From Patescibacteria group bacterium (GTDB taxonomy: Bacteria > Patescibacteriota > Saccharimonadia > Saccharimonadales > UBA4665), in contig JARXKL010000007.1 in the NCBI GenBank assembly GCA_030272735.1, positions 1 to 49,942 on the forward strand: a stretch of DNA of 49,942 bases, in the 5' to 3' direction. The translations under genes were made by a program, and so were the position numbers. The notes under the pieces were generated by a model, which was given only the letters and a program-made list of their open reading frames with translations, did not search any database and was not told where the DNA came from. Within the stretch, counting starts at the first letter, position 1; each line of letters begins with the position of its first letter. Shown here piece by piece: positions 41,368 to 49,933 of this stretch.

Positions 41368-42609
41368 ATGATGCGAACCGAAATGCGATCGACACATAGA
41401 ACCCAGTCACGTGTCGCTGTAAGTAGCGCATTAACTCTGGGGCGTAAACACCGATCAGATTACTGGTTGCTAATCCTTTGTGCAATATTGCTATCGACGG
41501 GGTTAATATTAGTCTATGCAATTGGCCCGGCATTGAGCGCAGCGCATCATGTTTCCAGCGGCTTTTATCTTCACAAGCAGCTTATTGCTATAGCCTTGAG
41601 CTTAGTCGCGTTCCTCATAACTTCGCAGGTGCCACTCCAGTGGTGGAAGCAAGCGTATAAACCGCTGTTAATTGCTGCCGGCTTGGCAACCTTATTGGCG
41701 CTCGTGTTACCAGTTAACCCAGATTATCCTGCGCACCGTTGGGTGCGCCTTGGTAGTTTTTCTTTTCAGTCTGTTGAAGTTTTGAAATTTGCAGTGATGG
41801 TCTGGCTCGCTGGATTTTTGTCACAGCGAATCAAGGAGAGCAGTATTACCGATACCAATCAAACTCTAAAGCCAATCCTCATAGCGCTTGGGGCAATTGG
41901 ATTTGTAGTAGCTGGCATTCAAAGTGACCTTGGTTCAACAGGGGTGATGGTGGCTATGATGACGACAATGGCATTTGTAGCAGGGCTGCCGATGAAACGA
42001 ATTCTGCTTATAACGGCTATTATCGGTGCAGGATTAGTACTCGCAATTTCGGCAACGCCGTACCGCCGCGCTCGTTTACAGACCTATTTACACCCAGAAG
42101 CTAATTGCCAAACAACGGGTTATCAGGCCTGCCAAGCGCTTATTGCTGTTGGAACGGGTGGAATTGTCGGTTTAGGGCTTGGAAGCAGTGTACAAGCTTA
42201 TGGTTACCTCCCAGAGGCTGCTAACGACTCAATCTTTGCCATTTATGCTGAAAAATTCGGCTTTATAGGCAGTATTCTTTTGTTAGCAGTTTTTGTGGCA
42301 TTCTTTGCCCGCATGAAATCAATAGCCGAACGATTACCAGATGACTTCAGTCGATTACTAGTGATAGGGGTTTTGTCGTGGCTGAGTGTGCAGTCACTGA
42401 TCAATATTGGTGCTATGATCGGGCTTTTGCCGCTAAAGGGCATAACGCTACCATTTATTAGTTATGGAGGCACTAGTGTCGTATTCGTTGCAGCAGCTAT
42501 TGGACTCGTATTTCAATGCTCACAATATGCAGCCTACTCAGTTCCACGCATAGCCGAAGGTCGAAACTTCCGTGACAATACGCTGCGGAGCAGGGCAGAG
42601 CGAGCATGA
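41368..42609 (+). CDS. ftsW: SEDS glycosyltransferase FtsW
   Basis: Polymerises septal peptidoglycan from lipid II. A polar N-terminal tail of about 28 residues precedes around ten helices; family text includes HRWVRLGSFSFQSVEVLKFAVMVWLAGFLS, DLGSTGVMVAM and PFISYGGTSVVF near the end. Its pairing with a class B PBP two genes upstream and with murG directly downstream supports FtsW rather than RodA. Its TGA stop overlaps murG's ATG (ATGA). Confidence 0.93.
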   Translation: MMRTEMRSTHRTQSRVAVSSALTLGRKHRSDYWLLILCAILLSTGLILVYAIGPALSAAHHVSSGFYLHKQLIAIALSLVAFLITSQVPLQWWKQAYKPLLIAAGLATLLALVLPVNPDYPAHRWVRLGSFSFQSVEVLKFAVMVWLAGFLSQRIKESSITDTNQTLKPILIALGAIGFVVAGIQSDLGSTGVMVAMMTTMAFVAGLPMKRILLITAIIGAGLVLAISATPYRRARLQTYLHPEANCQTTGYQACQALIAVGTGGIVGLGLGSSVQAYGYLPEAANDSIFAIYAEKFGFIGSILLLAVFVAFFARMKSIAERLPDDFSRLLVIGVLSWLSVQSLINIGAMIGLLPLKGITLPFISYGGTSVVFVAAAIGLVFQCSQYAAYSVPRIAEGRNFRDNTLRSRAERA

Positions 42610-43781
42610 ATCCTACAATTGTCGTTACCGGTGGTGGCTCAGGCGGCCATATAACGCCTATTATGGCCGTTGCTGCTGAGCTGAAACGGCAGCAGCCAGA
42701 AGCACGCATAATTTATATCGGGCAGGTAGGTGACGGCCTCGCGGATATTCCTGAACAAGACCCAAATATCGACGAAGTCTTTTATGTGCGGGCAGGCAAA
42801 TTTAGGCGATACCACGGTGAAGGCTTCAAGCAATTACTCGATCTTAAAACAGTATTCTTAAATATTCGCGACCTTTTTTACATTGCTATAGGCTTGGTGC
42901 AAAGCTTTAGATTACTCAGAAAACTCCGCCCCGGCGTGATTTTTACACGAGGCGGCTATGTAAGTGTCCCGGTCGCACTGGGCGGTAAACTTCAGGGCAT
43001 ACCATATATCACTCATGACTCGGATAGCACGCCCAGTTTAGCGAACAGACTTATAGCTAGATGGGCATCTCTGCACGCCGTTGCTTTACCGGAGGAGCTC
43101 TATCCTTATCCGCCCAAAAAAACAGTCATGGTCGGAGTGCCTGTCAGCAGTTTATATCAAGTTGTGACACCTACAGCCCAGCACCGCTTTAAGCATGAAT
43201 TAGGACTCGATCAAGCAAAGCAAATACTGCTGGTAACTGGAGGTGGTAATGGAGCTAGACAGCTTAACAACGCAGTTATCAACAATGCCCAGTATTTACT
43301 CAGGCGCTATCCGCATTTGTTTATCGTGCATATTGCTGGCCGTAGCTTAGAAAATGAAGTGAATGAGGGATACGAACGAGCTGTAGAAGAATCATACCGC
43401 GAACGCATCAGTATCGAAGGATTCATATCAAATTTGCATGCTTTTAGTGGTGCAGCAGATGTCGTAATTGCCAGAGGTGGAGCCACTAATTTGGCCGAGT
43501 TCGCCATTCAAGGCAAAGCCTGTGTTATTGTACCGTCTAAACAGCTCATATGGAACGTTAAGAACACGGAAGCATTGGTAGAGCGACATGCGGTCGTGCA
43601 GTTAACCGAAGACCAAGCAGAGCAAGAGCGACGGCTCGCGAGTGTTTTAAGCGATCTATTTGATAACGAATCTAAACGACTCCATTTGGCGCAACAGTTG
43701 TCGGATTTGGCTCGTCCCGACGCCGCCAAGCACCTTGCTATGCTATTATTAGAACAGCTTCCAAGAACAAAAAAAGACTAA
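42606..43781 (+). CDS. murG: UDP-GlcNAc transferase MurG
   Basis: Adds GlcNAc to lipid I to make lipid II on the inner face of the membrane. GT-B fold: N-terminal TGGGSGGHITPIMAVA, a YIGQVGDG segment where many have GxxxGxE, TRGGYVSVPVALGG, then the C-terminal domain with LVTGGGNGARQLNN and ARGGATNLAEFAIQGKACVIVPS. 391 aa, slightly longer than typical. Overlaps the ftsW stop. Confidence 0.95.
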   Translation: MNPTIVVTGGGSGGHITPIMAVAAELKRQQPEARIIYIGQVGDGLADIPEQDPNIDEVFYVRAGKFRRYHGEGFKQLLDLKTVFLNIRDLFYIAIGLVQSFRLLRKLRPGVIFTRGGYVSVPVALGGKLQGIPYITHDSDSTPSLANRLIARWASLHAVALPEELYPYPPKKTVMVGVPVSSLYQVVTPTAQHRFKHELGLDQAKQILLVTGGGNGARQLNNAVINNAQYLLRRYPHLFIVHIAGRSLENEVNEGYERAVEESYRERISIEGFISNLHAFSGAADVVIARGGATNLAEFAIQGKACVIVPSKQLIWNVKNTEALVERHAVVQLTEDQAEQERRLASVLSDLFDNESKRLHLAQQLSDLARPDAAKHLAMLLLEQLPRTKKD

Positions 43782-43794
43782 AACACTCACAAAA

Positions 43795-44724
43795 ATGAAA
43801 CTTCCGTTTAAAAAATCTACCCCTGTTAGTAATCGCCGTACAGCTATACGGCGTGATACTAGTCCTAGCCCGACATCGTTTTCGTATCATGCCCGCCGAT
43901 CAGAGCAGGAGTTGAACACGGGTCGTCATACCCAACGCGCGCCCATCGTACCTGGTGTGGTCGCAAAAGTTAAAGGTTTTTGGTTACACGGTTTTGGTCT
44001 TTCGATCCTTATGATTGCACTCGTTGCGTCGACGCTCAATATCATCAGCCTCTCAACTAATCCTAGAGTAGTACCTCTGACTGAAGATGCCTCGTTGCTG
44101 CGCCCATTACCTGAGTATCAGACATACGCCGAAGAGTTACTGAACGGATCGCTTTCTAACAGATCTAAAATCACGATAAATACGTCTGCTATCACGGCTG
44201 ACTTCAAAAGACATTTTCCCGAACTCGGTTCTGCATCAGTGACTGTTCCGCTTATAGCGCACCGGCCATTAGTATATGTAGCAGCAGCCCGCCCGGCGCT
44301 TGTTATGTCTGCAAGTACCGGTTCATTTGTAATCAGTGACACCGGTCGTGTAATGTCTGCGAGCACTCAAATCAATTCGTCCCTCAAAAATTCGCTCCCC
44401 TCCGTTACTGATCAGAGCGGTCTAGCGCTCAGCTTGAACGTACAGGCTCTCCCGTCAACTACGGTAAACTTTATAGAGATCGTCGCTGAGCAATTAGCGG
44501 CAAAAAACTATACAGTTTCTAATATGACACTTCCTCAGTCCGCTGATGAGCTCAGTGTACAGTTAGCAGGGCAGGCGTATGCGGTGAAGTATAATATTCA
44601 GGCTAATACTCCAAAAGAGCAGTCAGGAACCTTTTTTGCTACAGTTGCTCAGTTGCAAAAGCAGCATACTGTACCAAGCAAATATGTGGACGTTAGGGTT
44701 GATGGCAGGGCATACTACCAATAA
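43795..44724 (+). CDS. ftsQ: FtsQ/DivIB-like division protein
   Basis: 309-aa bitopic protein: a basic cytoplasmic tail of about 65 residues, one membrane helix (about 66-86), a POTRA-like region (about 105-160, SKITINTSAITADFKRHFPEL then VTVPLIAHRPLVYVAA) and a beta domain (SFVISDTGRVM and following). The segment order is that of FtsQ/DivIB; sequence similarity is weak as usual. Position at the end of the dcw cluster after murG agrees. The leader ACACTCACAAAAATG is A/C-rich. No ftsA or ftsZ follows. Confidence 0.75.
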   Translation: MKLPFKKSTPVSNRRTAIRRDTSPSPTSFSYHARRSEQELNTGRHTQRAPIVPGVVAKVKGFWLHGFGLSILMIALVASTLNIISLSTNPRVVPLTEDASLLRPLPEYQTYAEELLNGSLSNRSKITINTSAITADFKRHFPELGSASVTVPLIAHRPLVYVAAARPALVMSASTGSFVISDTGRVMSASTQINSSLKNSLPSVTDQSGLALSLNVQALPSTTVNFIEIVAEQLAAKNYTVSNMTLPQSADELSVQLAGQAYAVKYNIQANTPKEQSGTFFATVAQLQKQHTVPSKYVDVRVDGRAYYQ

Positions 44725-45370
44725 AGAGCATGGCGATCCCCCCACTGATGCTGCCCCGTTGTTCGTTAAATGTTCATACCGGATGAATAACGATGATATT
44801 CAAAAAAACATATAAACAAACGAAGCAGGGTAAAAAGCAAGTAATACATAATAGTCTGTGAAAAGTAGGGGACTGACTAAAAAAATTTCATAGTACGAAA
44901 AAACATATAGTTTCACACAAAAACTGTGGATAAGTCAAATAGTGTCCTAGATCACACCCGGACACCATAGACTATACGAGGGTGTATATAGTAGGTTGAC
45001 ATGGTTATTTAACAGATGACAAAACTGCACATGATAACTATTTACGAGCAGCTAAGTTATTAGACATAGTAAACAAAGTCCCCTGCAACAGGGGTACCTG
45101 TAATCAACTATATGATCAGTATAAGAGTCGCAAAATATACATTGTGCGACGTCATGTCATTCTGTCTTTCCGCTGCTCTGCTCAGCTAAATTTATTTAGA
45201 GAATGTTGGTTGTCGCCTTGTATTTGTAAAAAAATATTTAAACGTATAGCCTGCCTCTTATTGCCCTCATGCTATTTGGCTATAATGCTTGTACTAATCA
45301 CATCCCTAGCTATTATGTATAGTGCCTGTTCGTATTATGTATAGTTAATTTTTGGTTATTGTATGTGAGT
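44725..45370. other. 646-bp gap between convergent ftsQ-like and sigma-factor genes
   Basis: Unusually long for this compact genome. AT-rich. Contains one DnaA-box-like TGTGGATAA (44925-44933), an inverted repeat GTGTCC/GGACAC (44942-44947, 44960-44965), ACTATA/TATAGT (44971-44976, 44987-44992), a TTGACA (44996-45001) without a good -10, and a 6-bp hairpin CCCCTG-CAA-CAGGGG (45080-45094). A 66-codon frame (45144-45344) is Cys-rich and hydrophobic and not convincing. I do not recognise tmRNA, RNase P, SRP RNA or tRNA. Confidence 0.6.
44925..44933 (+). promoter_or_regulatory. DnaA-box-like 9-mer after the dcw cluster
   Basis: TGTGGATAA, same orientation and same following GT as the copy at 36024. 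A single box, with no cluster typical of an origin. Confidence 0.4.
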
Positions 45371-46381
45371 TCAAACTTCTCCATTGTTATAGGGAATTTT
45401 GGAGCTGTAAACAGGCTCTATAATATACATTTCGATAATCTCTCTTATATTGTCAACCGCGCGCAACTTCGTGAGGGCTATATTTTCAATCTGCCTAATT
45501 CGTTCTTTCGTGAGATCTAAGGTCAAACCCACACTTTCAAGCGTGGCTGGTATTTCGCCGTCAAGACCTAATCTGGCAGACAGTACGTAAGCCTCTCGTT
45601 TACTAAGCAATGATAACGCTGTACTTACACCGTTATTCGGTAATGAGGCCTCGAAAACTGAATGAGGATCAGTAGGCTCATCGGCTGTTAAATCATGGGG
45701 TGTTTTATCATTGAAAACTCGGTCGAATGGAATATGTGTAGTTGCATGAGCTTTGTACTCTTCAACCGCACTGTTTTCAAAGTCCAAATTACTGAACTGT
45801 AAAAGCTCTTCAGGCTCCATTGGACGTCCGAATTTAAATGATAGAGCTTCCAGCATATCTCTTACTTTATAAAAGTTGGTCCTATGCAGCGGTATCCGTA
45901 TCATTTCGCCTTGATTGATTCCAGACTCAGCGCCACGTTCAACGCGTTGAGCATTTCTAATAAGAAATTTATTATGAAAACTTATAAAACTTGCTCCAGT
46001 GCTGTGATCGTACTTTTTTGCCGCTTTTATGAGTACAAGATTACAATTCTGTACGCGGTCCATAATCTGTAGTCTGTGATTAGGCCTCCCAATATCTTTC
46101 ACAATCCGGTATCTAACGTATCTGAGAGAACTAGTTATAAGGGCATGTTCATCTACGCTTTCATTACCGTTTGCTGCGGGATCTATGGTAGGTTCTTTTA
46201 TGCCATGAGAGTAATCGCTCAGTCCATCGTAGAAAGAATCCATTTGGATGTCGGAAGCATCTATCGCATCAGGCATCGCACTCTTCATAATCGCTGGTTT
46301 AGGATCTTCAATCTCGAGTTCAGCCCTCATAGTATTTTGGCACGATCTGAAATGGTCCCTATCAGCGTATTCTTGTTTCAT
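45371..46381 (-). CDS. Divergent sigma-70 family RNA polymerase sigma factor
   Basis: 336 aa. The N-terminal 90 residues are acidic and unrecognised. A sigma region 2-like part runs about 105-147 (VQNCNLVLIKAAKKYDHSTG, then ASFISFHNKFLIRNAQR), a region 3-like part follows, and region 4 lies at about 262-315 (KREAYVLSARLGL, TKERIRQIENIALTKLR). Region 2 departs from the primary sigma consensus (ISFHNKFLIRNAQ in place of the usual YASWWIRQAI), so it is an alternative or strongly diverged sigma. It follows the sigma4-HARE gene by 17 bp and is presumably co-transcribed. No obvious Shine-Dalgarno; the first ATG is used. Confidence 0.75.
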   Translation of the reverse strand: MKQEYADRDHFRSCQNTMRAELEIEDPKPAIMKSAMPDAIDASDIQMDSFYDGLSDYSHGIKEPTIDPAANGNESVDEHALITSSLRYVRYRIVKDIGRPNHRLQIMDRVQNCNLVLIKAAKKYDHSTGASFISFHNKFLIRNAQRVERGAESGINQGEMIRIPLHRTNFYKVRDMLEALSFKFGRPMEPEELLQFSNLDFENSAVEEYKAHATTHIPFDRVFNDKTPHDLTADEPTDPHSVFEASLPNNGVSTALSLLSKREAYVLSARLGLDGEIPATLESVGLTLDLTKERIRQIENIALTKLRAVDNIREIIEMYIIEPVYSSKIPYNNGEV

Positions 46382-46398
46382 GTGAGGTGCTCTTTGTA

Positions 46399-47439
46399 TT
46401 ACTCGGCTAGAGCGTAGGTTGCTTTGGCGACGCGCTTAAACTGTGGCTTGCCTTGGAGGTTCAGTAGAATGGTGGTTTCCTTCACAAAACGGCTCTTGAG
46501 GACTCGCTTGACGATCTCATCGCGGTGTAAGGGTTCACCAGCGGTCTTAAGAACATCAGTGATGATGTCTGCGACGGTACCTTTTTCGTAGCCCCATTCT
46601 TTGAGGGCGTAAATGCCGCGGCCAATGAGCACAAAGCGCTTGTCTTTGATAAGTTCGTTATGAATAGCTTGAGTCGTTACGTCTTTGCGCTTGAATTCGC
46701 TGTCTTTGATAGATCCGGCAATCTCGTTAAAGTGCATGTGTTTGCCGTTTTCTTTGAGGATGACGTATATTTTATCTCGAATATTTTTCGGGTTCACCAT
46801 AGGCCACTTCATGAGGCCCCAGCGTCCGTTAAGTGTAGCTAATAACTTGGAAGTGCTGGCTAAAGCTGCGGTCTGTGCAATATTTTCGGTGCCGGCTGCC
46901 TTAGCAATATCGTCGATAGGGAGAGGTTCACCAAGTGCTTTGATAGTAGCAATGAGATCTTCTACGCTCTTTTTAAGGCCCTTTTCATCATAGGCTTGCC
47001 CGACGGCAACACTTGCGAAGAAGTTATCATCTTCAGTAATGGTTGTCAGGTCTGGGCATAACTGGCTCAGAAATGCGACACGAGCCTGCTCTTCCCGACT
47101 AGTGCTCTTGCTTATCTTGTTAGCTAGCTCAAAAACACGAGCAACGCCACCGGTTGCTGCAAGATGTTCTAGGGAAGTTGTCTGAAATTCGCTGATGTGG
47201 GGTACGCTTCCCTGCTCAGCATTAGTCCGTAATCGAGTAATGACTGATTTTTCGAGCTGACGAACACGCTCACGTGTAATGCCAAGCATTTCGCCAATTT
47301 GCTCCAAGGTTTCTTTACGGTCAAATAAGCCAAAACGACGTGCAACAATCTCTCGTTCTCGTTCTCGGTCTATGGTCGCTAATATGTCTGTAACTAGTTG
47401 TTCGGTCGTAAGCTCAATGGTGGCCAAAGATTCGGTCAT
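46399..47439 (-). CDS. Sigma region 4-like HTH plus HARE-HTH domain protein
   Basis: 346 aa. The N-terminal part (about 24-71) reads like sigma-70 region 4: REREREIVARRFGLF, LEQIGEMLGITRERVRQLEKS. No region 2 is present, so it cannot replace a sigma factor. A helical linker leads to a winged-helix-like segment (about 155-205) and two HARE-HTH-like units: about 216-285 (IRDKIYVILKENGKHMHFNEIAG) and 290-344 (TVADIITDVLKTAGEPLHRDEIVKRV). HARE-HTH is also the N-terminal domain of the RNA polymerase delta subunit, so this may bind RNA polymerase or DNA as an accessory factor. The ribosome-binding site AGGGAAG lies just upstream of its ATG. Confidence 0.8.
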   Translation of the reverse strand: MTESLATIELTTEQLVTDILATIDREREREIVARRFGLFDRKETLEQIGEMLGITRERVRQLEKSVITRLRTNAEQGSVPHISEFQTTSLEHLAATGGVARVFELANKISKSTSREEQARVAFLSQLCPDLTTITEDDNFFASVAVGQAYDEKGLKKSVEDLIATIKALGEPLPIDDIAKAAGTENIAQTAALASTSKLLATLNGRWGLMKWPMVNPKNIRDKIYVILKENGKHMHFNEIAGSIKDSEFKRKDVTTQAIHNELIKDKRFVLIGRGIYALKEWGYEKGTVADIITDVLKTAGEPLHRDEIVKRVLKSRFVKETTILLNLQGKPQFKRVAKATYALAE

Positions 47440-47474
47440 GTATGTCTTCCCTGTTAATATAAAGATTAATATGT

Positions 47475-47503
47475 ATTATAAAACTAAAAATTTTATAAGT
47501 CAA
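47475..47503 (-). promoter_or_regulatory. Near-consensus promoter of the sigma4-HARE/sigma operon
   Basis: On the minus strand TTGACT (47503-47498), 17-nt spacer, TATAAT (47480-47475). The expected start near 47468 gives a leader of about 29 nt with AGGGAAG. Confidence 0.75.
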
Positions 47504-47615
47504 CACCCTACGCTCTGTTACTTATTGTAGCATATTCATGACAGCACTGCATACTCTATGTTCTGGGGATATTACCTGGCCACGTGATGTGCATTTGCGC
47601 AATTATGTGGGCGTT

Positions 47616-49919
47616 TTACTTCTTAACTGTTGCTTTTTTGCCCTTGCGGAAGCCACCGCGCTTTTTGATGGGTGCTGCTGCTAGTAGTTTCTTTGCTTCT
47701 TTTTCGGTGATTGTCGTCGGATCGACGTCTTTAGCAATGCGAGCGTTCTTTTTACCATCGGTAATATACGGGCCATACGGGCCATTTAACACCTTGAGAC
47801 CGTTCGCGAACTCAGAAATGTTCTTAGCAGCATCTTTGGTGAGCTTTTCCTCATACTTCTCGACAGCTTCTTCGAGTGTAATCGTATGTGGGTCGAGTGG
47901 CTTAATAGATACGAACAGCTTGTCTACCTGCACATACGGGCCAAAGCGACCGATGTTGGCCTTTATGTCTTTGCCGTCTTTTGTGGTGCCCACGAGCCGT
48001 GGCAGTTTAAACATTTCTAATGCCTGCTCAAGGGTGACCGTGTCGATGGTTGTTTCCTTCGGCATCGGCGCGAACAGTGGCTTCTTGTCTTCATCTTCGG
48101 TGCGTCCCATCTGTAACATGGGGCCGTAGCGGCCAAATCGAGCAAATATAGGCTCACTCGATTTTGGATCCAGCCCCAGTTCCCTGGCCTGAGATACTTC
48201 TTGGCGAGAAATATCTGCTGAACTCTCGACTAAGGGGTGAAAATCTTTATAAAAAGTGGCGATCATCTTTGCCCACTGCTCTTTTCCTTCAGCAATATTG
48301 TCGAAGTTAGCCTCAACTTTAGCGGTAAAATCAAAATCTACGACTGCTGGGAAGTACTTAACTAAAAAGTCAGTTACCACGTCTGCGATGCCGGTAGGGA
48401 CAAGTTTACCCCTGTCGGCGCCGTATATAGTAAGAGTTGTCACTTCTTCAAGTTTCCCACCGGAGAGAATAAGCTCAGTTACTAAGCGCTCTTTACCCTC
48501 TAAGTCTGTCTTTTCTACGTAGCCGCGAGTTTGTATGGTAGAAATTGTAGGCGCATAGGTGCTCGGGCGGCCAATGCCGAGTTCTTCGAGTTTTCTTACC
48601 AGTGCGGCTTCGCTGTAACGGGCTGGTGCACGGCTAAAGCTTTCAGTCGCGGTAACTGTTTGGGCAATGAGCGACTGTCCTAGGGTTAGCTCAGGCAAAA
48701 TAATATCGTCTTTGCCACCGCCGTAGACTTTCATAAAGCCATCGAATTTCAGCACTTCACCTTTGGCGATGAACTTTTCTTTATGGGTACTGACGTCTAT
48801 GCTAACTTCAGTCCGCTCTAGTTTAGCCTCAGCCATTTGGCTGGCGAGGGCGCGCTGCCAGATTAATTTGTATAAACGAGCTTGAGAATCGTCGGCGCCT
48901 GCGCTAAGGGCCTTAAAGTCAGTCGGTCGAATAGCTTCATGGGCTTCCTGTGCACTGGAATTCTTAGTTTTATATTGACGAGTTTTATGATAATTCGCGC
49001 CGTAATTTTTAGTTATATAGTCTTTTGCAGCACCAATAGCGAGACCAGAAAGCGTGGTACTATCTGTTCGCATGTAAGTAATGGCACCAGTTTCGTAGAG
49101 TCGTTGCGCCAGTGTCATGGTCTGGCGAACACTGTACCCGAGGCGACGACTGGCTTCCTGCTGCAGCGTACTAGTGGTGAATGGAGCGCCAGGGTTGCGG
49201 GTGCTTGGCTTCTTTTCTGTATCGCCAACAGTATAATCTGCACTAATTGCACCTTCCAGCCACTCTCGAGCAGCATCAACGGTAGGCAGTTTTGTCTGTA
49301 GTTCTGCTGGTATCTCTTTGCCATCGGCTGTAAATATTGCCGTAACTTTATAGCTGCTGGCAGATTCAAAGTCGCGGATCTCGCGTTCGCGCTCAACAAT
49401 AATGCGGACTGCAACAGATTGCACGCGACCTGCACTCAGGCCAGTTCGGACCTTTTTCCAGAGAACGGGTGATAATTCGTAGCCTACAAGGCGGTCCAAT
49501 ATACGGCGGGCTTGCTGTGCGTTAACGAGCTGTTCGTTTACCACGCGTGGGTTCTTTATGGCTTCATCGATGGCTGTCTTGGTAATTTCGTGGAAAACTA
49601 TGCGCTTAGTCTTGGCTGGATCGAGTTTGAGCGCGTGCGCTAAGTGCCAAGCTATCGCTTCTCCTTCGCGGTCTTCATCTGATGCGAGCCATACTTCGGC
49701 GCCTTTGGCAGCCTTACGCAATTCGGCTACGACCTTCTTTTTATCAAGGCTAATTTCATAATGCGGCTCGAAATTGTTGGCAATATCGATGTTGAGTCCT
49801 TTTTTGGGGAGATCACGAATATGCCCGAAGCTGCTCTTAACGACATAGTCTTTGCCCAAGAACTTTTCGATGGTTTTGGCCTTTGCAGGGCTCTCAACAA
49901 TAACTAGGTTTTTTGCCAT
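47616..49919 (-). CDS. topA: DNA topoisomerase I (type IA)
   Basis: Relaxes negative supercoils. Toprim domain: NLVIVESPAKAKTIEKFLG at the start and SDEDREGEAIAWHL (Asp81, Asp83). Catalytic Tyr282 lies in ITYMRTDSTTLS. LDRLVGYELSPVLWKKV and GLSAGRVQSVAVR are family hallmarks. The C-terminal part (from about 590) has topoisomerase C-terminal repeats with FGRYGPMLQ, IGRFGPYVQ and GPYGPYITDG and a Lys-rich tail, but no four-cysteine zinc ribbons. 767 aa. A TATTAT on the minus strand ends 8 nt before the ATG. Confidence 0.97.
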   Translation of the reverse strand: MAKNLVIVESPAKAKTIEKFLGKDYVVKSSFGHIRDLPKKGLNIDIANNFEPHYEISLDKKKVVAELRKAAKGAEVWLASDEDREGEAIAWHLAHALKLDPAKTKRIVFHEITKTAIDEAIKNPRVVNEQLVNAQQARRILDRLVGYELSPVLWKKVRTGLSAGRVQSVAVRIIVEREREIRDFESASSYKVTAIFTADGKEIPAELQTKLPTVDAAREWLEGAISADYTVGDTEKKPSTRNPGAPFTTSTLQQEASRRLGYSVRQTMTLAQRLYETGAITYMRTDSTTLSGLAIGAAKDYITKNYGANYHKTRQYKTKNSSAQEAHEAIRPTDFKALSAGADDSQARLYKLIWQRALASQMAEAKLERTEVSIDVSTHKEKFIAKGEVLKFDGFMKVYGGGKDDIILPELTLGQSLIAQTVTATESFSRAPARYSEAALVRKLEELGIGRPSTYAPTISTIQTRGYVEKTDLEGKERLVTELILSGGKLEEVTTLTIYGADRGKLVPTGIADVVTDFLVKYFPAVVDFDFTAKVEANFDNIAEGKEQWAKMIATFYKDFHPLVESSADISRQEVSQARELGLDPKSSEPIFARFGRYGPMLQMGRTEDEDKKPLFAPMPKETTIDTVTLEQALEMFKLPRLVGTTKDGKDIKANIGRFGPYVQVDKLFVSIKPLDPHTITLEEAVEKYEEKLTKDAAKNISEFANGLKVLNGPYGPYITDGKKNARIAKDVDPTTITEKEAKKLLAAAPIKKRGGFRKGKKATVKK

Positions 49920-49927
49920 GAGTTTCT

Positions 49928-49933
49928 ATAATA
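49928..49933 (-). promoter_or_regulatory. -10 element of topA
   Basis: TATTAT on the minus strand (overlapping TATAGA just downstream), 8 nt before the ATG at 49919; predicted leaderless or near-leaderless. The -35 region is beyond or at the window edge. Confidence 0.35.

Noticed and set aside
45144-45344. 66-codon ORF in the large gap
   Set aside because: Cys-rich hydrophobic translation, no ribosome-binding site or suitable -10, and composition like the surrounding non-coding DNA.
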